Below, piece after piece: positions 19,059 through 27,348 of a stretch of DNA of 64,000 nucleotides. Origin of the DNA: Mycobacterium fragae (lineage in GTDB: Bacteria > Actinomycetota > Actinomycetes > Mycobacteriales > Mycobacteriaceae); the NCBI RefSeq assembly GCF_002102185.1, contig NZ_LQOW01000027.1, positions 1-64,000 of the forward strand. The letters run 5' to 3'. Position 1 is the first letter of the stretch, and the number at the start of each line of letters is the position of its first letter. Both the position numbers and the translations under genes were made by a program. Under the pieces are notes generated by a model, which was given only the letters and a program-made list of their open reading frames with translations, did not search any database and was not told the DNA's origin.

Positions 19059-20306
19059 ATGAACTGCATGGCCGGCCCGATGTCCCTGGAAGTGGACGGA
19101 CGCCGGGTCCAGGTCACCCATCCGGACAAGGTGATCTTCCCCGCCTGCCGCCACACCAAACTGGATTTGATCCGCTACTACCTGGCCGTCGCCGAGGGTG
19201 CCCTGCGCGGCGTGGTCGGGCGTCCGATGATCCTGAAACGCTTCGTCAAGGGCATCGAGCAGGAGGCGATCTTTCAGAAGCGCGCGCCCGCGAAGCGACC
19301 CGACTGGGTAGACGTCGCCGAACTGCGGTACGCGTCGGGCACCTCGGCCGCCGAGGCCGTCATCCATGACGCCGCCGGCCTGGCTTGGGCGGTCAACCTG
19401 GGTTGCATCGACCTCAATCCACATCCGGTGCTCGCCGCCGATCTCGACCATCCCGATGAGCTGCGCGTCGACCTGGACCCGATGCCCGGCGTGCAGTGGC
19501 CGCAGATCGTCGACGTCGCCGCCGTCGCCCGCGAGGTGCTGGAGGATTACGGGCTGACCGCGTGGCCCAAGACGTCGGGGTCGCGCGGCTTTCACATCTA
19601 TGCCCGAATCGCACCGCACTGGCCGTTTCGGCAGGTTCGGCTGGCCGCCCAGACCGTGGCACGTGAGGTGGAGCGACGCGCGCCCGATCTGGCCACCGCG
19701 CGCTGGTGGAAAGAAGAACGCCAAGGTGTGTTCGTCGACTTCAACCAGAATGCCAAAGACCGAACCGTCGCCTCGGCGTATTCGGTGCGGGCGACCCCCG
19801 ATGCCCGGGTGTCGACGCCGCTGCACTGGGACGAGGTCGCCGACTGCGATCCGGCGGCATTCACGATGGCCTCGGTGCCCGAACGGTTCGCCGACATTGG
19901 GGATCCGTGGGCGGATATGGACGCCTCCGTCGGCGGCTTGGAGCCGCTGCTGGCGCGCGCCGAGGAACTCGGGCCCGCGGAGAAGGCGCCGAAAGGAGCG
20001 CGCAAACGAGCCGGAGCGGGCCGACGCCAATCCCCGATGCCGCTGATCGAAATCGCCCGCACCAAAACCAAGGACGAGGCGATGGCCGCGCTGGACGTCT
20101 GGCGGGACCGCTACCCCGCTGCGGCCGGCCGGCTGCAGCCGGCCGACGTCCTGGTCGACGGGATGCGCGGGCCGAGTTCGATCTGGTACCGGATCCGGAT
20201 CAACCTGCAGCATGTGCCCGCCGACCAGCGGCCGCCGCAGGAGGAGTTGATCGCCGACTACAGCCCGTGGCCGACCCGTTACGCGGCCCGCCTTACAGAG
20301 AAGTGA
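19059..20306 (+). CDS. PolD2-like primase-polymerase (LigD POL-domain paralogue)
   Basis: 415 residues from ATG 19059, with ATG 19068 as an alternative. It is a stand-alone archaeo-eukaryotic primase-type polymerase like Rv0269c and M. smegmatis PolD2. The metal-binding Asp pair lies in LRVDLDP (D138, D140), a catalytic-site His in SRGFHIYARI (H179) and the third Asp in VFVDFNQN (D227). These enzymes add ribonucleotides and fill short gaps in DNA repair. There is no ligase or nuclease domain. The frame stays open far upstream over fadD2, but that part is antisense to fadD2 and not credible coding. Confidence 0.9.
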   Translation: MNCMAGPMSLEVDGRRVQVTHPDKVIFPACRHTKLDLIRYYLAVAEGALRGVVGRPMILKRFVKGIEQEAIFQKRAPAKRPDWVDVAELRYASGTSAAEAVIHDAAGLAWAVNLGCIDLNPHPVLAADLDHPDELRVDLDPMPGVQWPQIVDVAAVAREVLEDYGLTAWPKTSGSRGFHIYARIAPHWPFRQVRLAAQTVAREVERRAPDLATARWWKEERQGVFVDFNQNAKDRTVASAYSVRATPDARVSTPLHWDEVADCDPAAFTMASVPERFADIGDPWADMDASVGGLEPLLARAEELGPAEKAPKGARKRAGAGRRQSPMPLIEIARTKTKDEAMAALDVWRDRYPAAAGRLQPADVLVDGMRGPSSIWYRIRINLQHVPADQRPPQEELIADYSPWPTRYAARLTEK

Positions 20307-20317
20307 GGTCTCACGCG

Positions 20318-21304
20318 ATGCATGAGCAATGGAGTCGACGCGGATTCCTGCGCGCCGCCGGAGCAGCGGGGTTACTGGTGGCCACCAGCTCGGCGGCATG
20401 CTCGTCCCACAAAGCGACGTCCGGCAGCGGCGGTGACCACCCGGTCACGGTCCCACATGCGTTTGGCGAGACGACCGTGCCCGCGCCACCCAAGCGGGTC
20501 GTCAGCGCGGGCTACACCGGGCAAGACGATTTGCTGGCGGTCGGTGTCATTCCGGTCGCGGTGACCAACTGGTTCGGCGACCAGCCGTTCGCCGTATGGC
20601 CGTGGGCCCAGCCCAAACTCGGCAACGCCAAACCCGTTGTGTTGAACCTGGACAACGGAATCGCCGTCCAGCAGATCGCGAGTCTGAAACCCGACTTGAT
20701 CGTGGCCACCGACGCCGGGGTGGACGCCGACACGTATCAGAAGCTGTCCGCGATCGCCCCGACGGTTCCGCAGTCCGGCGGCGACGCGTTTTTCGAACCG
20801 TGGAAGGTACAAGCCACCGCGATCGGCCAGGCGGTGTTCCAGAGCGACCAGATGAAGTCGCTGATCGCCGGCGTGGACCAGCGGTTCACGGGGGCTGGGG
20901 AGAAAAATCCGCAATTCAAGGGCAAGAAGGTGGTGCTGCTGCAAGGCAGCCTCTACCAAGGCAATGCGATCGCGACGACGGGCTGGCGCACCGAGTTTTT
21001 GACCCAGATGGGCCTGACCATCCCCGACAGCGTCGAGGCTTTCGCAGTTGATCCGCAGCGGGCTTTCGTACCGCGCGACAAGATCAAATCCGTGCTCGGA
21101 GCGGCGGATCTGCTGATCTGGACAACCGACACCGAGGACGATCATGCGGCGCTGATGGCCGATCGCGATGTGGCGGCCCTGTCATCGCGCAGCATGTTCA
21201 CCACCAAGGAGCAGGCCGGAGCGATCGCGTTCGCATCCCCGCTGAGCTACCCGCTGCTGGCCGATCAGTTGCCGCCACTGATGGCCAAGACTCTGCGCAT
21301 CTGA
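20318..21304 (+). CDS. fecB2: Tat-exported lipoprotein, siderophore/iron ABC substrate-binding protein (FecB2 type)
   Basis: 328 residues. The N-terminus carries a twin-arginine motif (SRRGFLRA, R7-R8), a hydrophobic stretch and a lipobox ending at Cys28 (SSAAC). This predicts a folded Tat export and lipid anchoring on the outer face of the plasma membrane. The rest is a class III periplasmic-binding fold: PKRVVSAGYTGQDDLLAVG, SLKPDLIVATDAG and the long linking helix. It resembles M. tuberculosis Rv0265c. No permease or ATPase is adjacent. It starts 11 bp after polD2. Confidence 0.9.
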   Translation: MHEQWSRRGFLRAAGAAGLLVATSSAACSSHKATSGSGGDHPVTVPHAFGETTVPAPPKRVVSAGYTGQDDLLAVGVIPVAVTNWFGDQPFAVWPWAQPKLGNAKPVVLNLDNGIAVQQIASLKPDLIVATDAGVDADTYQKLSAIAPTVPQSGGDAFFEPWKVQATAIGQAVFQSDQMKSLIAGVDQRFTGAGEKNPQFKGKKVVLLQGSLYQGNAIATTGWRTEFLTQMGLTIPDSVEAFAVDPQRAFVPRDKIKSVLGAADLLIWTTDTEDDHAALMADRDVAALSSRSMFTTKEQAGAIAFASPLSYPLLADQLPPLMAKTLRI

Positions 21305-21379
21305 GCGTTCGCTAAGGCACCTCTGGCAGTGCTCGAAAAGTTGTTTCGGCGGCCGATAACGCGGGGTTACTGTCGAGTA

Positions 21380-22024
21380 ATGAGCGTGGCAATGGATCTG
21401 AACATCGCCGACACCGTTCTCGACTACGGCGATCAGGCACTGCTGCTGCAGTTCGACAGCACCGCAGACGTATTGGCATGGGCGGCGGCGCTGCGCGAGG
21501 CGGACCTGCCCGGTGTGCTCGACGTCGTGGCGGCCGCCCGCACCGTGCTGGTGAAGCTCGATGGTCCCCGTTATCAGAGCGTCGTCCGCCATCGACTGCG
21601 CAAGCTGCAGGTGAGCAGCGACGCCATCCAGACCGCCCCGCCGCAGGACTGCACGGTGATCGACGTCGTGTACGACGGCGCTGATCTCGCCGAGGTCGCC
21701 GACCGTACCGGTCTCTCCACCGCGCAAGTCATCAACGCGCACACCGCGACCCCTTGGCGGGTCGGATTCTGCGGCTTCGCCCCGGGTTTCGCATATCTCG
21801 TCGGCGGCGACCCTCGCCTGACAGTGCCCCGGCGCGCCGAGCCGCGGCCATCGGTACCGGCTGGCGCGGTGGGCCTGGCCGACGAATTCTGCGGCATCTA
21901 CCCGCGGCGGTCTCCCGGCGGGTGGCAGCTGATCGGCCACACCGACGCGGCGCTGTGGGATATCGACCGGCCGAATCCGGCGCTGCTTACGCCGGGCATG
22001 TGGGTTCAGTTCCGAGCCGCTTAG
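21380..22024 (+). CDS. pxpB: 5-oxoprolinase subunit B / allophanate hydrolase subunit 1 (PxpB)
   Basis: 214 residues from ATG 21380 (ATG 21392 also possible). The KipI/PxpB family motif [12 protein letters not shown] and the [17 protein letters not shown] block are present. With PxpC, and normally PxpA, it forms the ATP-dependent 5-oxoprolinase that opens pyroglutamate to glutamate. PxpC follows after 11 bp with a strong AGGAG site. No pxpA gene is in the window. Older databases name it allophanate hydrolase subunit 1. Confidence 0.88.
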   Translation: MSVAMDLNIADTVLDYGDQALLLQFDSTADVLAWAAALREADLPGVLDVVAAARTVLVKLDGPRYQSVVRHRLRKLQVSSDAIQTAPPQDCTVIDVVYDGADLAEVADRTGLSTAQVINAHTATPWRVGFCGFAPGFAYLVGGDPRLTVPRRAEPRPSVPAGAVGLADEFCGIYPRRSPGGWQLIGHTDAALWDIDRPNPALLTPGMWVQFRAA

Positions 22025-22035
22025 GAGAGGCGATT

Positions 22036-22944
22036 GTGACCACGCTGGAAATCCTGCGCCCCGGACCGCTGGCGCTTGTTCAGGACCTCGGCCGGGTCGG
22101 GCTGGCCCACCTTGGCGTCACCCGCTCCGGGGCGGCCGACCGCCGGTCGCACACGCTGGCGAACCGGCTGCTGGCCAACCCCGACGACCGCGCCACCATC
22201 GAGGTGACCTTCGGCGGGTTCGCTGCACGGGTTCGCGGCGGCGACGTCGACATCGCGGTCACCGGTGCTGACACCGATCCGAGTGTCAACGGTATTGCGT
22301 TTGGTACCAACAGTATTCACCACGTCCGTGATGGCGAAGTCATCTCGATGGGTTCCCCGTACGCGGGGCTGCGCAGCTATCTGGGAGTGCGCGGCGGCAT
22401 CGACGTCACACCCGTGCTGGGGTCACGCAGCTATGACGTCATGTCGGCGATCGGACCGTTGCCGCTGCAGCCCGGAGATGTGCTGCCGATCGGTGAGCAC
22501 AGCGATGACTACCCCGAACTCGAGCAGGCGCCGGTCGCGGCGATCGAGGAGCATCTGGTCGAACTTCTGGTGGTGCCCGGGCCGCGCGACGAGTGGCTCG
22601 ACGACCCCGACGCGCTGGTGCACACAATCTGGATGGCGTCCGACCGCAGCGACCGGGTGGGGATGCGGTTGGAGGGACGCCCACTGCGGTATCGGTGGCC
22701 GGATCGTCAGCTGCCCAGCGAAGGAGCCACCCGCGGTGCGATCCAGGTGCCGCCCAACGGTTTACCGGTGATCCTCGGACCTGACCACCCCGTCACCGGC
22801 GGCTATCCGGTGGCCGGCGTGGTGGCCGACGAGGACATCGACAAGGTCGCCCAGGTGCGCCCGGGGCAGTATGTGCGGCTGCATTGGTCGCGGCCTCGCT
22901 CTCCACACGGTTCCGAAATGACTTCGGCTGCCGCTGGCGCGTGA
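22036..22944 (+). CDS. pxpC: 5-oxoprolinase subunit C / allophanate hydrolase subunit 2 (PxpC)
   Basis: 302 residues from a GTG preceded by TAGGAGAGG. Family motifs include [20 protein letters not shown] at the N-terminus, [19 protein letters not shown], the [18 protein letters not shown] block near residue 240, and [11 protein letters not shown] at the end. It works with PxpB as the 5-oxoprolinase pair. An open frame extends upstream inside pxpB, but the GTG start fits both the family length and the ribosome site. Confidence 0.88.
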   Translation: MTTLEILRPGPLALVQDLGRVGLAHLGVTRSGAADRRSHTLANRLLANPDDRATIEVTFGGFAARVRGGDVDIAVTGADTDPSVNGIAFGTNSIHHVRDGEVISMGSPYAGLRSYLGVRGGIDVTPVLGSRSYDVMSAIGPLPLQPGDVLPIGEHSDDYPELEQAPVAAIEEHLVELLVVPGPRDEWLDDPDALVHTIWMASDRSDRVGMRLEGRPLRYRWPDRQLPSEGATRGAIQVPPNGLPVILGPDHPVTGGYPVAGVVADEDIDKVAQVRPGQYVRLHWSRPRSPHGSEMTSAAAGA

Positions 22945-22954
22945 AACCTGGTAG

Positions 22955-23509
<555 letters not shown>

Positions 23510-23621
23510 GACGGCCCTGAGCTGCGGCCTCACACCGTCGCGAACGCGCCGGTGAGCGGATGTTCACACCCGGGTCACGACGGAGCGCTTTCGGGCAACA
23601 AAGGATTCCTAGTTTGAACGC

Positions 23622-25031
23622 ATGCCACGTTCGCATCTGATAACCGACTGGGATCCCGAGGACACAGTGGCCTGGGAAGCCGGCAACAAGAACATCGCGC
23701 GCCGCAACCTGATCTGGTCGACGGTCGCCGAGCATCTCGGCTTCTCGATCTGGTCCATCTGGTCGGTGCTGGTGCTGTTCATGCCGCAGGCGGTCTACGG
23801 TTTCTCGGCCGGCGACAAGTTCCTGCTGGCCGCCACCGCCACCCTGGTCGGCGCTTTTCTGCGGATTCCCTACACCCTGGCGACCGCGACGTTCGGCGGC
23901 CGCAACTGGACCATGTTCTCCGCGTTCGTGCTGTTGATCCCGACCCTGGGCACCATCTGGTTGCTGGCTCACCCCGGGCTGCCGATGTGGCCGTATCTGG
24001 TCTGCGCGGCGCTGACCGGTCTGGGCGGCGGAAACTTCGCGGCGTCGATGACAAATGTCAACGCGTTTTACCCGCAGCGGCTCAAGGGATGGGCACTGGC
24101 GGTCAACGCCGGCGGGGGCAACCTCGGGGTGCCGGTGATCCAGCTGATCGGCCTTTTGGTCCTCGCCATCGCCGGTAACCGGCAGCCGTACTGGGTATGC
24201 GCGGTCTACCTGGTCTTCTTGTCCGCGACAGGCATCGCCGCCGCGCTGTTCATGGACAACCTCGACCATCACAAGATCGACGTGACCGCAATGCGCTCGA
24301 TCCTGTCCATGCGCGACACCTGGGCCGTCGCACTCTTGTACATCGGCACCTTCGGGTCGTTCATCGGCTTTTCGTTCGCGTTCGGCCAGATACTGCAGAT
24401 CAACTTCGCCGCCAGCGGTCAAAGCGCCGCGCAAGCCGCCCTACACGCTTCCCAGATCGCATTCCTCGGGCCGCTGCTGGGATCGCTGGCCCGGGTCGTC
24501 GGCGGTCGGCTCGCCGACCGCCTCGGCGGTGGCCGCATCACCCTTGCCACCTTCACCGCCATGATCGCCGCCGCGGGATTGCTGATCGGGGTCAGCACGC
24601 TCGACGAGCACAGCCGCGGTCCGGCGACGGGCGCCACCATGGTCGGCTACGTCATCGGTTTCGTTGCGCTGTTTGTGTTGTCCGGCATAGGAAATGGCTC
24701 CGTGTACAAGATGATCCCGTCGATCTTCGAGGCACGCAGCCGCTCACTGGATGCCAGTGAGCTCGAACGGCAGCACTGGTCGCGGGCGATGTCCGGGGCG
24801 CTGATCGGGCTGGCCGGCGCCATCGGCGCGCTCGGCGGCGTCGGTATCAACCTGGCGCTGCGACAGTCCTACTTGACCAGCGGGTCGGCAACCTCCGCGT
24901 TCTGGGTCTTCGTGTCGTTCTACTGCGCGGCTTCACTTCTCACCTGGACGATGTATGTCCGCCGGCCGGTCTCCGCGCCGGCTGTGAGTTCCGAGGTCGC
25001 CTCCCCGACCGCCGTGCCGGCCGCAGCTTAG
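23622..25031 (+). CDS. narK3: NarK3, nitrate/nitrite transporter (MFS)
   Basis: 469 residues, the same length as M. tuberculosis NarK3. It has twelve predicted membrane helices. Two glycine-rich nitrate-porter signatures are present: GLGGGNFAASMTNVNAFYP in helix 5 and a second one, GIGNGSVYKMIPSIFE, in helix 11. The N-terminal HLITDWDPEDTVAWE is typical of mycobacterial NarK proteins. It imports nitrate or exports nitrite. It faces the nirBD genes across the hemD-like and cbiX-like genes, consistent with an assimilation module. Confidence 0.94.
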   Translation: MPRSHLITDWDPEDTVAWEAGNKNIARRNLIWSTVAEHLGFSIWSIWSVLVLFMPQAVYGFSAGDKFLLAATATLVGAFLRIPYTLATATFGGRNWTMFSAFVLLIPTLGTIWLLAHPGLPMWPYLVCAALTGLGGGNFAASMTNVNAFYPQRLKGWALAVNAGGGNLGVPVIQLIGLLVLAIAGNRQPYWVCAVYLVFLSATGIAAALFMDNLDHHKIDVTAMRSILSMRDTWAVALLYIGTFGSFIGFSFAFGQILQINFAASGQSAAQAALHASQIAFLGPLLGSLARVVGGRLADRLGGGRITLATFTAMIAAAGLLIGVSTLDEHSRGPATGATMVGYVIGFVALFVLSGIGNGSVYKMIPSIFEARSRSLDASELERQHWSRAMSGALIGLAGAIGALGGVGINLALRQSYLTSGSATSAFWVFVSFYCAASLLTWTMYVRRPVSAPAVSSEVASPTAVPAAA

Positions 25032-25141
25032 CCGCAGGTGGGCGTCGGCGCGCTCGCGTGTGAGCGACACCGCAGAGCAGGGCAACGCGTCGGCAATTGC
25101 CGGGTAACGCGACCGAAATCTGTTGGGCATACACAATCAAT

Positions 25142-26287
25142 ATGAGTCAGGCAGCCGCGCCGCCACTCACCGGTTATCGAGTGGCGGTCACATCCGCGCG
25201 GCGCGCCGACGAGCTGTGCGCGTTACTGCGCCGCCAGGGCGCAACGGTCGCCAGTGCGGCGGCGATCACCATGGTCGCCTTACCGGACGATGACGAATTG
25301 CACCGTCACACCGAGGCTTTGGTGGCCGATCCGCCAGACATCCTGATCGCGACGACCGGCATCGGATTCCACGGGTGGATCGCCGCCGCCGACGGGTGGG
25401 GACTGGCCAACTCGCTGACCGCGGCGCTCTTCGACGCTCGGATCGTGTCCCGCGGGCCGAAGGCGACCGGCGCGTTGCGCGCCGCCGGCCTGCGCGAGGA
25501 GTGGTCTCCGGATTCCGAATCGTTGCGCGAGGTCCTGCGTTATCTGCTGGAGTGCGGCGTTGCCGGTTGTCGTATCGCGGTCCAGCTGCACGGCGCCACC
25601 AAGGACTGGGACCCGTTCCCGGAGTTTCTCGACGAACTGCGCTCCGCGGGCGCCGATGTCGTGCCGATCCGGGTATACCGGTGGCTACCGGCGCGCGCGG
25701 GTGGCGAGTTCGATCAGCTGATCACCCAGATCGCCCAACGGCAGTTCGACGCCGTCAGTTTCACCTCGGCACCGGCGGCGGCGGCGACGCTGATGCGGGC
25801 CCGCGATCTCGGCATCTTCGACCAGCTACTCGACGCACTCAGCACCGACGTGCACGCGATGTGCGTGGGCCCGGTCACCGCACAGCCGTTGGCGCGGGAG
25901 GGGGTTCCGACGTCGTCGCCCTCACGGATGCGGTTGGGAGCGCTGGCCAGGCACATCGCCGAGGAGTTGCCGGCGCTGCGGTCGCGCACGGTGCACGCCG
26001 CCGGTCACCGCATCGAGATCCGCGGTTCCTGCGTGGTGGTCGACGGCACGGTCAGGTCGCTGTCACCGGCCGCGATGGCCACCTTGCGCGCGTTGGCGCA
26101 ACGCCCGGGCGTGGTGGTGGCTCGCACCGAGCTGCTACGGGCTCTCCCCGGCAACGGCACCGATCCCCATGCGGTGGATACGGCGGTGTTGAGATTGCGA
26201 ACGGCGTTGGGCGACAAGAACATTGTGGCCACCGTCGTCAAGCGAGGCTATCGGTTGGCCGTCGACGAGAATTCGGATGCGGCATGA
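25142..26287 (+). CDS. HemD (uroporphyrinogen-III synthase) fused to an OmpR-type winged helix
   Basis: 381 residues from ATG 25142. Residues about 5-265 form the two-lobed HemD fold (YRVAVTSARRADELCALLRRQ, then VSFTSAPAAAATLMRARDLG). Residues about 285-375 form a PhoB/OmpR-type DNA-binding winged helix (LSPAAMATLRALAQRPG, HAVDTAVLRLRTALGDKNIVATVVKRGYRL). It is the Rv0260c type. Related proteins regulate nitrate/nitrite assimilation genes (NnaR-like), so it is more likely a regulator than a haem enzyme. It overlaps the chelatase gene by 4 bp (ATGA). Confidence 0.9.
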   Translation: MSQAAAPPLTGYRVAVTSARRADELCALLRRQGATVASAAAITMVALPDDDELHRHTEALVADPPDILIATTGIGFHGWIAAADGWGLANSLTAALFDARIVSRGPKATGALRAAGLREEWSPDSESLREVLRYLLECGVAGCRIAVQLHGATKDWDPFPEFLDELRSAGADVVPIRVYRWLPARAGGEFDQLITQIAQRQFDAVSFTSAPAAAATLMRARDLGIFDQLLDALSTDVHAMCVGPVTAQPLAREGVPTSSPSRMRLGALARHIAEELPALRSRTVHAAGHRIEIRGSCVVVDGTVRSLSPAAMATLRALAQRPGVVVARTELLRALPGNGTDPHAVDTAVLRLRTALGDKNIVATVVKRGYRLAVDENSDAA

Positions 26288-27006
26288 ATCTGGTCATGGT
26301 CGCCCACGGCACCCGCAGACCCGAAGGCGTCGCGATGATCGGCGACCTCGCTCAACAGGTCAGCGCGCTGGTTGCTCACCCGGTGCGGACCGCGTTCGTC
26401 GACGTGCTGGGGCCCGCGCCGAGCGAGGTACTGTCCTGTGCGGCGGAAACCGGCCGCGCGGCCGTCGTGGTACCGGCGTTTCTGTCCCGCGGATACCATG
26501 TCCGCGTCGACGTGCCCGCTCACGTCGAGGCGAGCGGGCATCCCGATGTCACGGTCACCGCGGCGCTGGGGCCCGACGCGCAGGTGGCCCGGCTGGTGGC
26601 TCAGCAGTTGCGCAAAGCCGGTTGGTGTCCGGGTGATTCGGTGATCCTGGCGGCGGCGGGTACATCGGATCCGGCAGCGCGTGTCGACCTGCGCGTCGCC
26701 GCCGGGATGCTGTCCGCGCTGACCGGCTCGAGGGTGGAGTTGGCGTTTGCCGCCACCGGCGAGCCGAGTGTGCCCACGGCGGTGGCCGACGCGCGCCGCC
26801 GCTCTCGGGCTCGAGTGGCGGTGGCGTCATATCTGTTGGCCGAAGGGCTCTTTCAAGAGCGGCTGCGCAGCAGCGGCGCGGACATCGTCAGCGATCCGAT
26901 AGGGACGCATCCCGGGCTGGCGCGGTTGATCGCCCGCCGATTCGTCGGCGCCGAGCGGCCTTACCGACCCACCTGCACGATCCCCTCGACGAGGCGCGTC
27001 GGATAA
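26284..27006 (+). CDS. CbiX/SirB-like sirohydrochlorin chelatase
   Basis: 240 residues from ATG 26284. Two repeats of the CbiX fold are seen: HGTRRPEG with the first metal His near residue 8, and AAAGTSDPAARVDLRVAAGM in the second half. It is the Rv0259c type. It probably inserts iron into sirohydrochlorin to give sirohaem, the cofactor of NirB next door. The last 46 bp overlap the 3' end of nirD on the opposite strand. Confidence 0.85.
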   Translation: MNLVMVAHGTRRPEGVAMIGDLAQQVSALVAHPVRTAFVDVLGPAPSEVLSCAAETGRAAVVVPAFLSRGYHVRVDVPAHVEASGHPDVTVTAALGPDAQVARLVAQQLRKAGWCPGDSVILAAAGTSDPAARVDLRVAAGMLSALTGSRVELAFAATGEPSVPTAVADARRRSRARVAVASYLLAEGLFQERLRSSGADIVSDPIGTHPGLARLIARRFVGAERPYRPTCTIPSTRRVG

Positions 27007-27323
27007 ACCGGAACCGTCATAGCAGGATCGTCGAGACAACGGCCGTCGTCAAGGCTGAAAGCCTGCTTGCCGATGGGCGATTGAACGACGGCGCGCCCGC
27101 CGCGATCCCCGACCAGACCGCGGGACAACACGGCGGCGCCGGAGAACGGGTCGACGTTTCCCAGCGCGCGCAACGATCCATCCTCGAGCCGGAACAACGC
27201 CGCCTGGGAGCCGTCGTCGAGCAGCACGCCGACACCACGGCCGGGGATGAGGTAGTCGTAGGCGCACGCCACTGTCCAGGATCGGTCGAGCATCTGGGCA
27301 GTGTCGTCAAGTAGCGCTGTCAT
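26961..27323 (-). CDS. nirD: NirD, small subunit of NAD(P)H nitrite reductase
   Basis: 120 residues with a Rieske-like fold (WTVACAYDYLIPGRGVGVLL, DDGSQAALFRLEDGSLRALGNVDPFSGA). Like other NirD proteins it lacks the Cys/His cluster ligands of true Rieske proteins. It follows nirB after 25 bp and assists the NirB enzyme that reduces nitrite to ammonium in the cytosol. It converges with and overlaps the chelatase gene. Confidence 0.93.
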   Translation of the reverse strand: MTALLDDTAQMLDRSWTVACAYDYLIPGRGVGVLLDDGSQAALFRLEDGSLRALGNVDPFSGAAVLSRGLVGDRGGRAVVQSPIGKQAFSLDDGRCLDDPAMTVPVYPTRLVEGIVQVGR

Positions 27324-27348
27324 GAGATCACCTCATTCTCTTGTCGTG

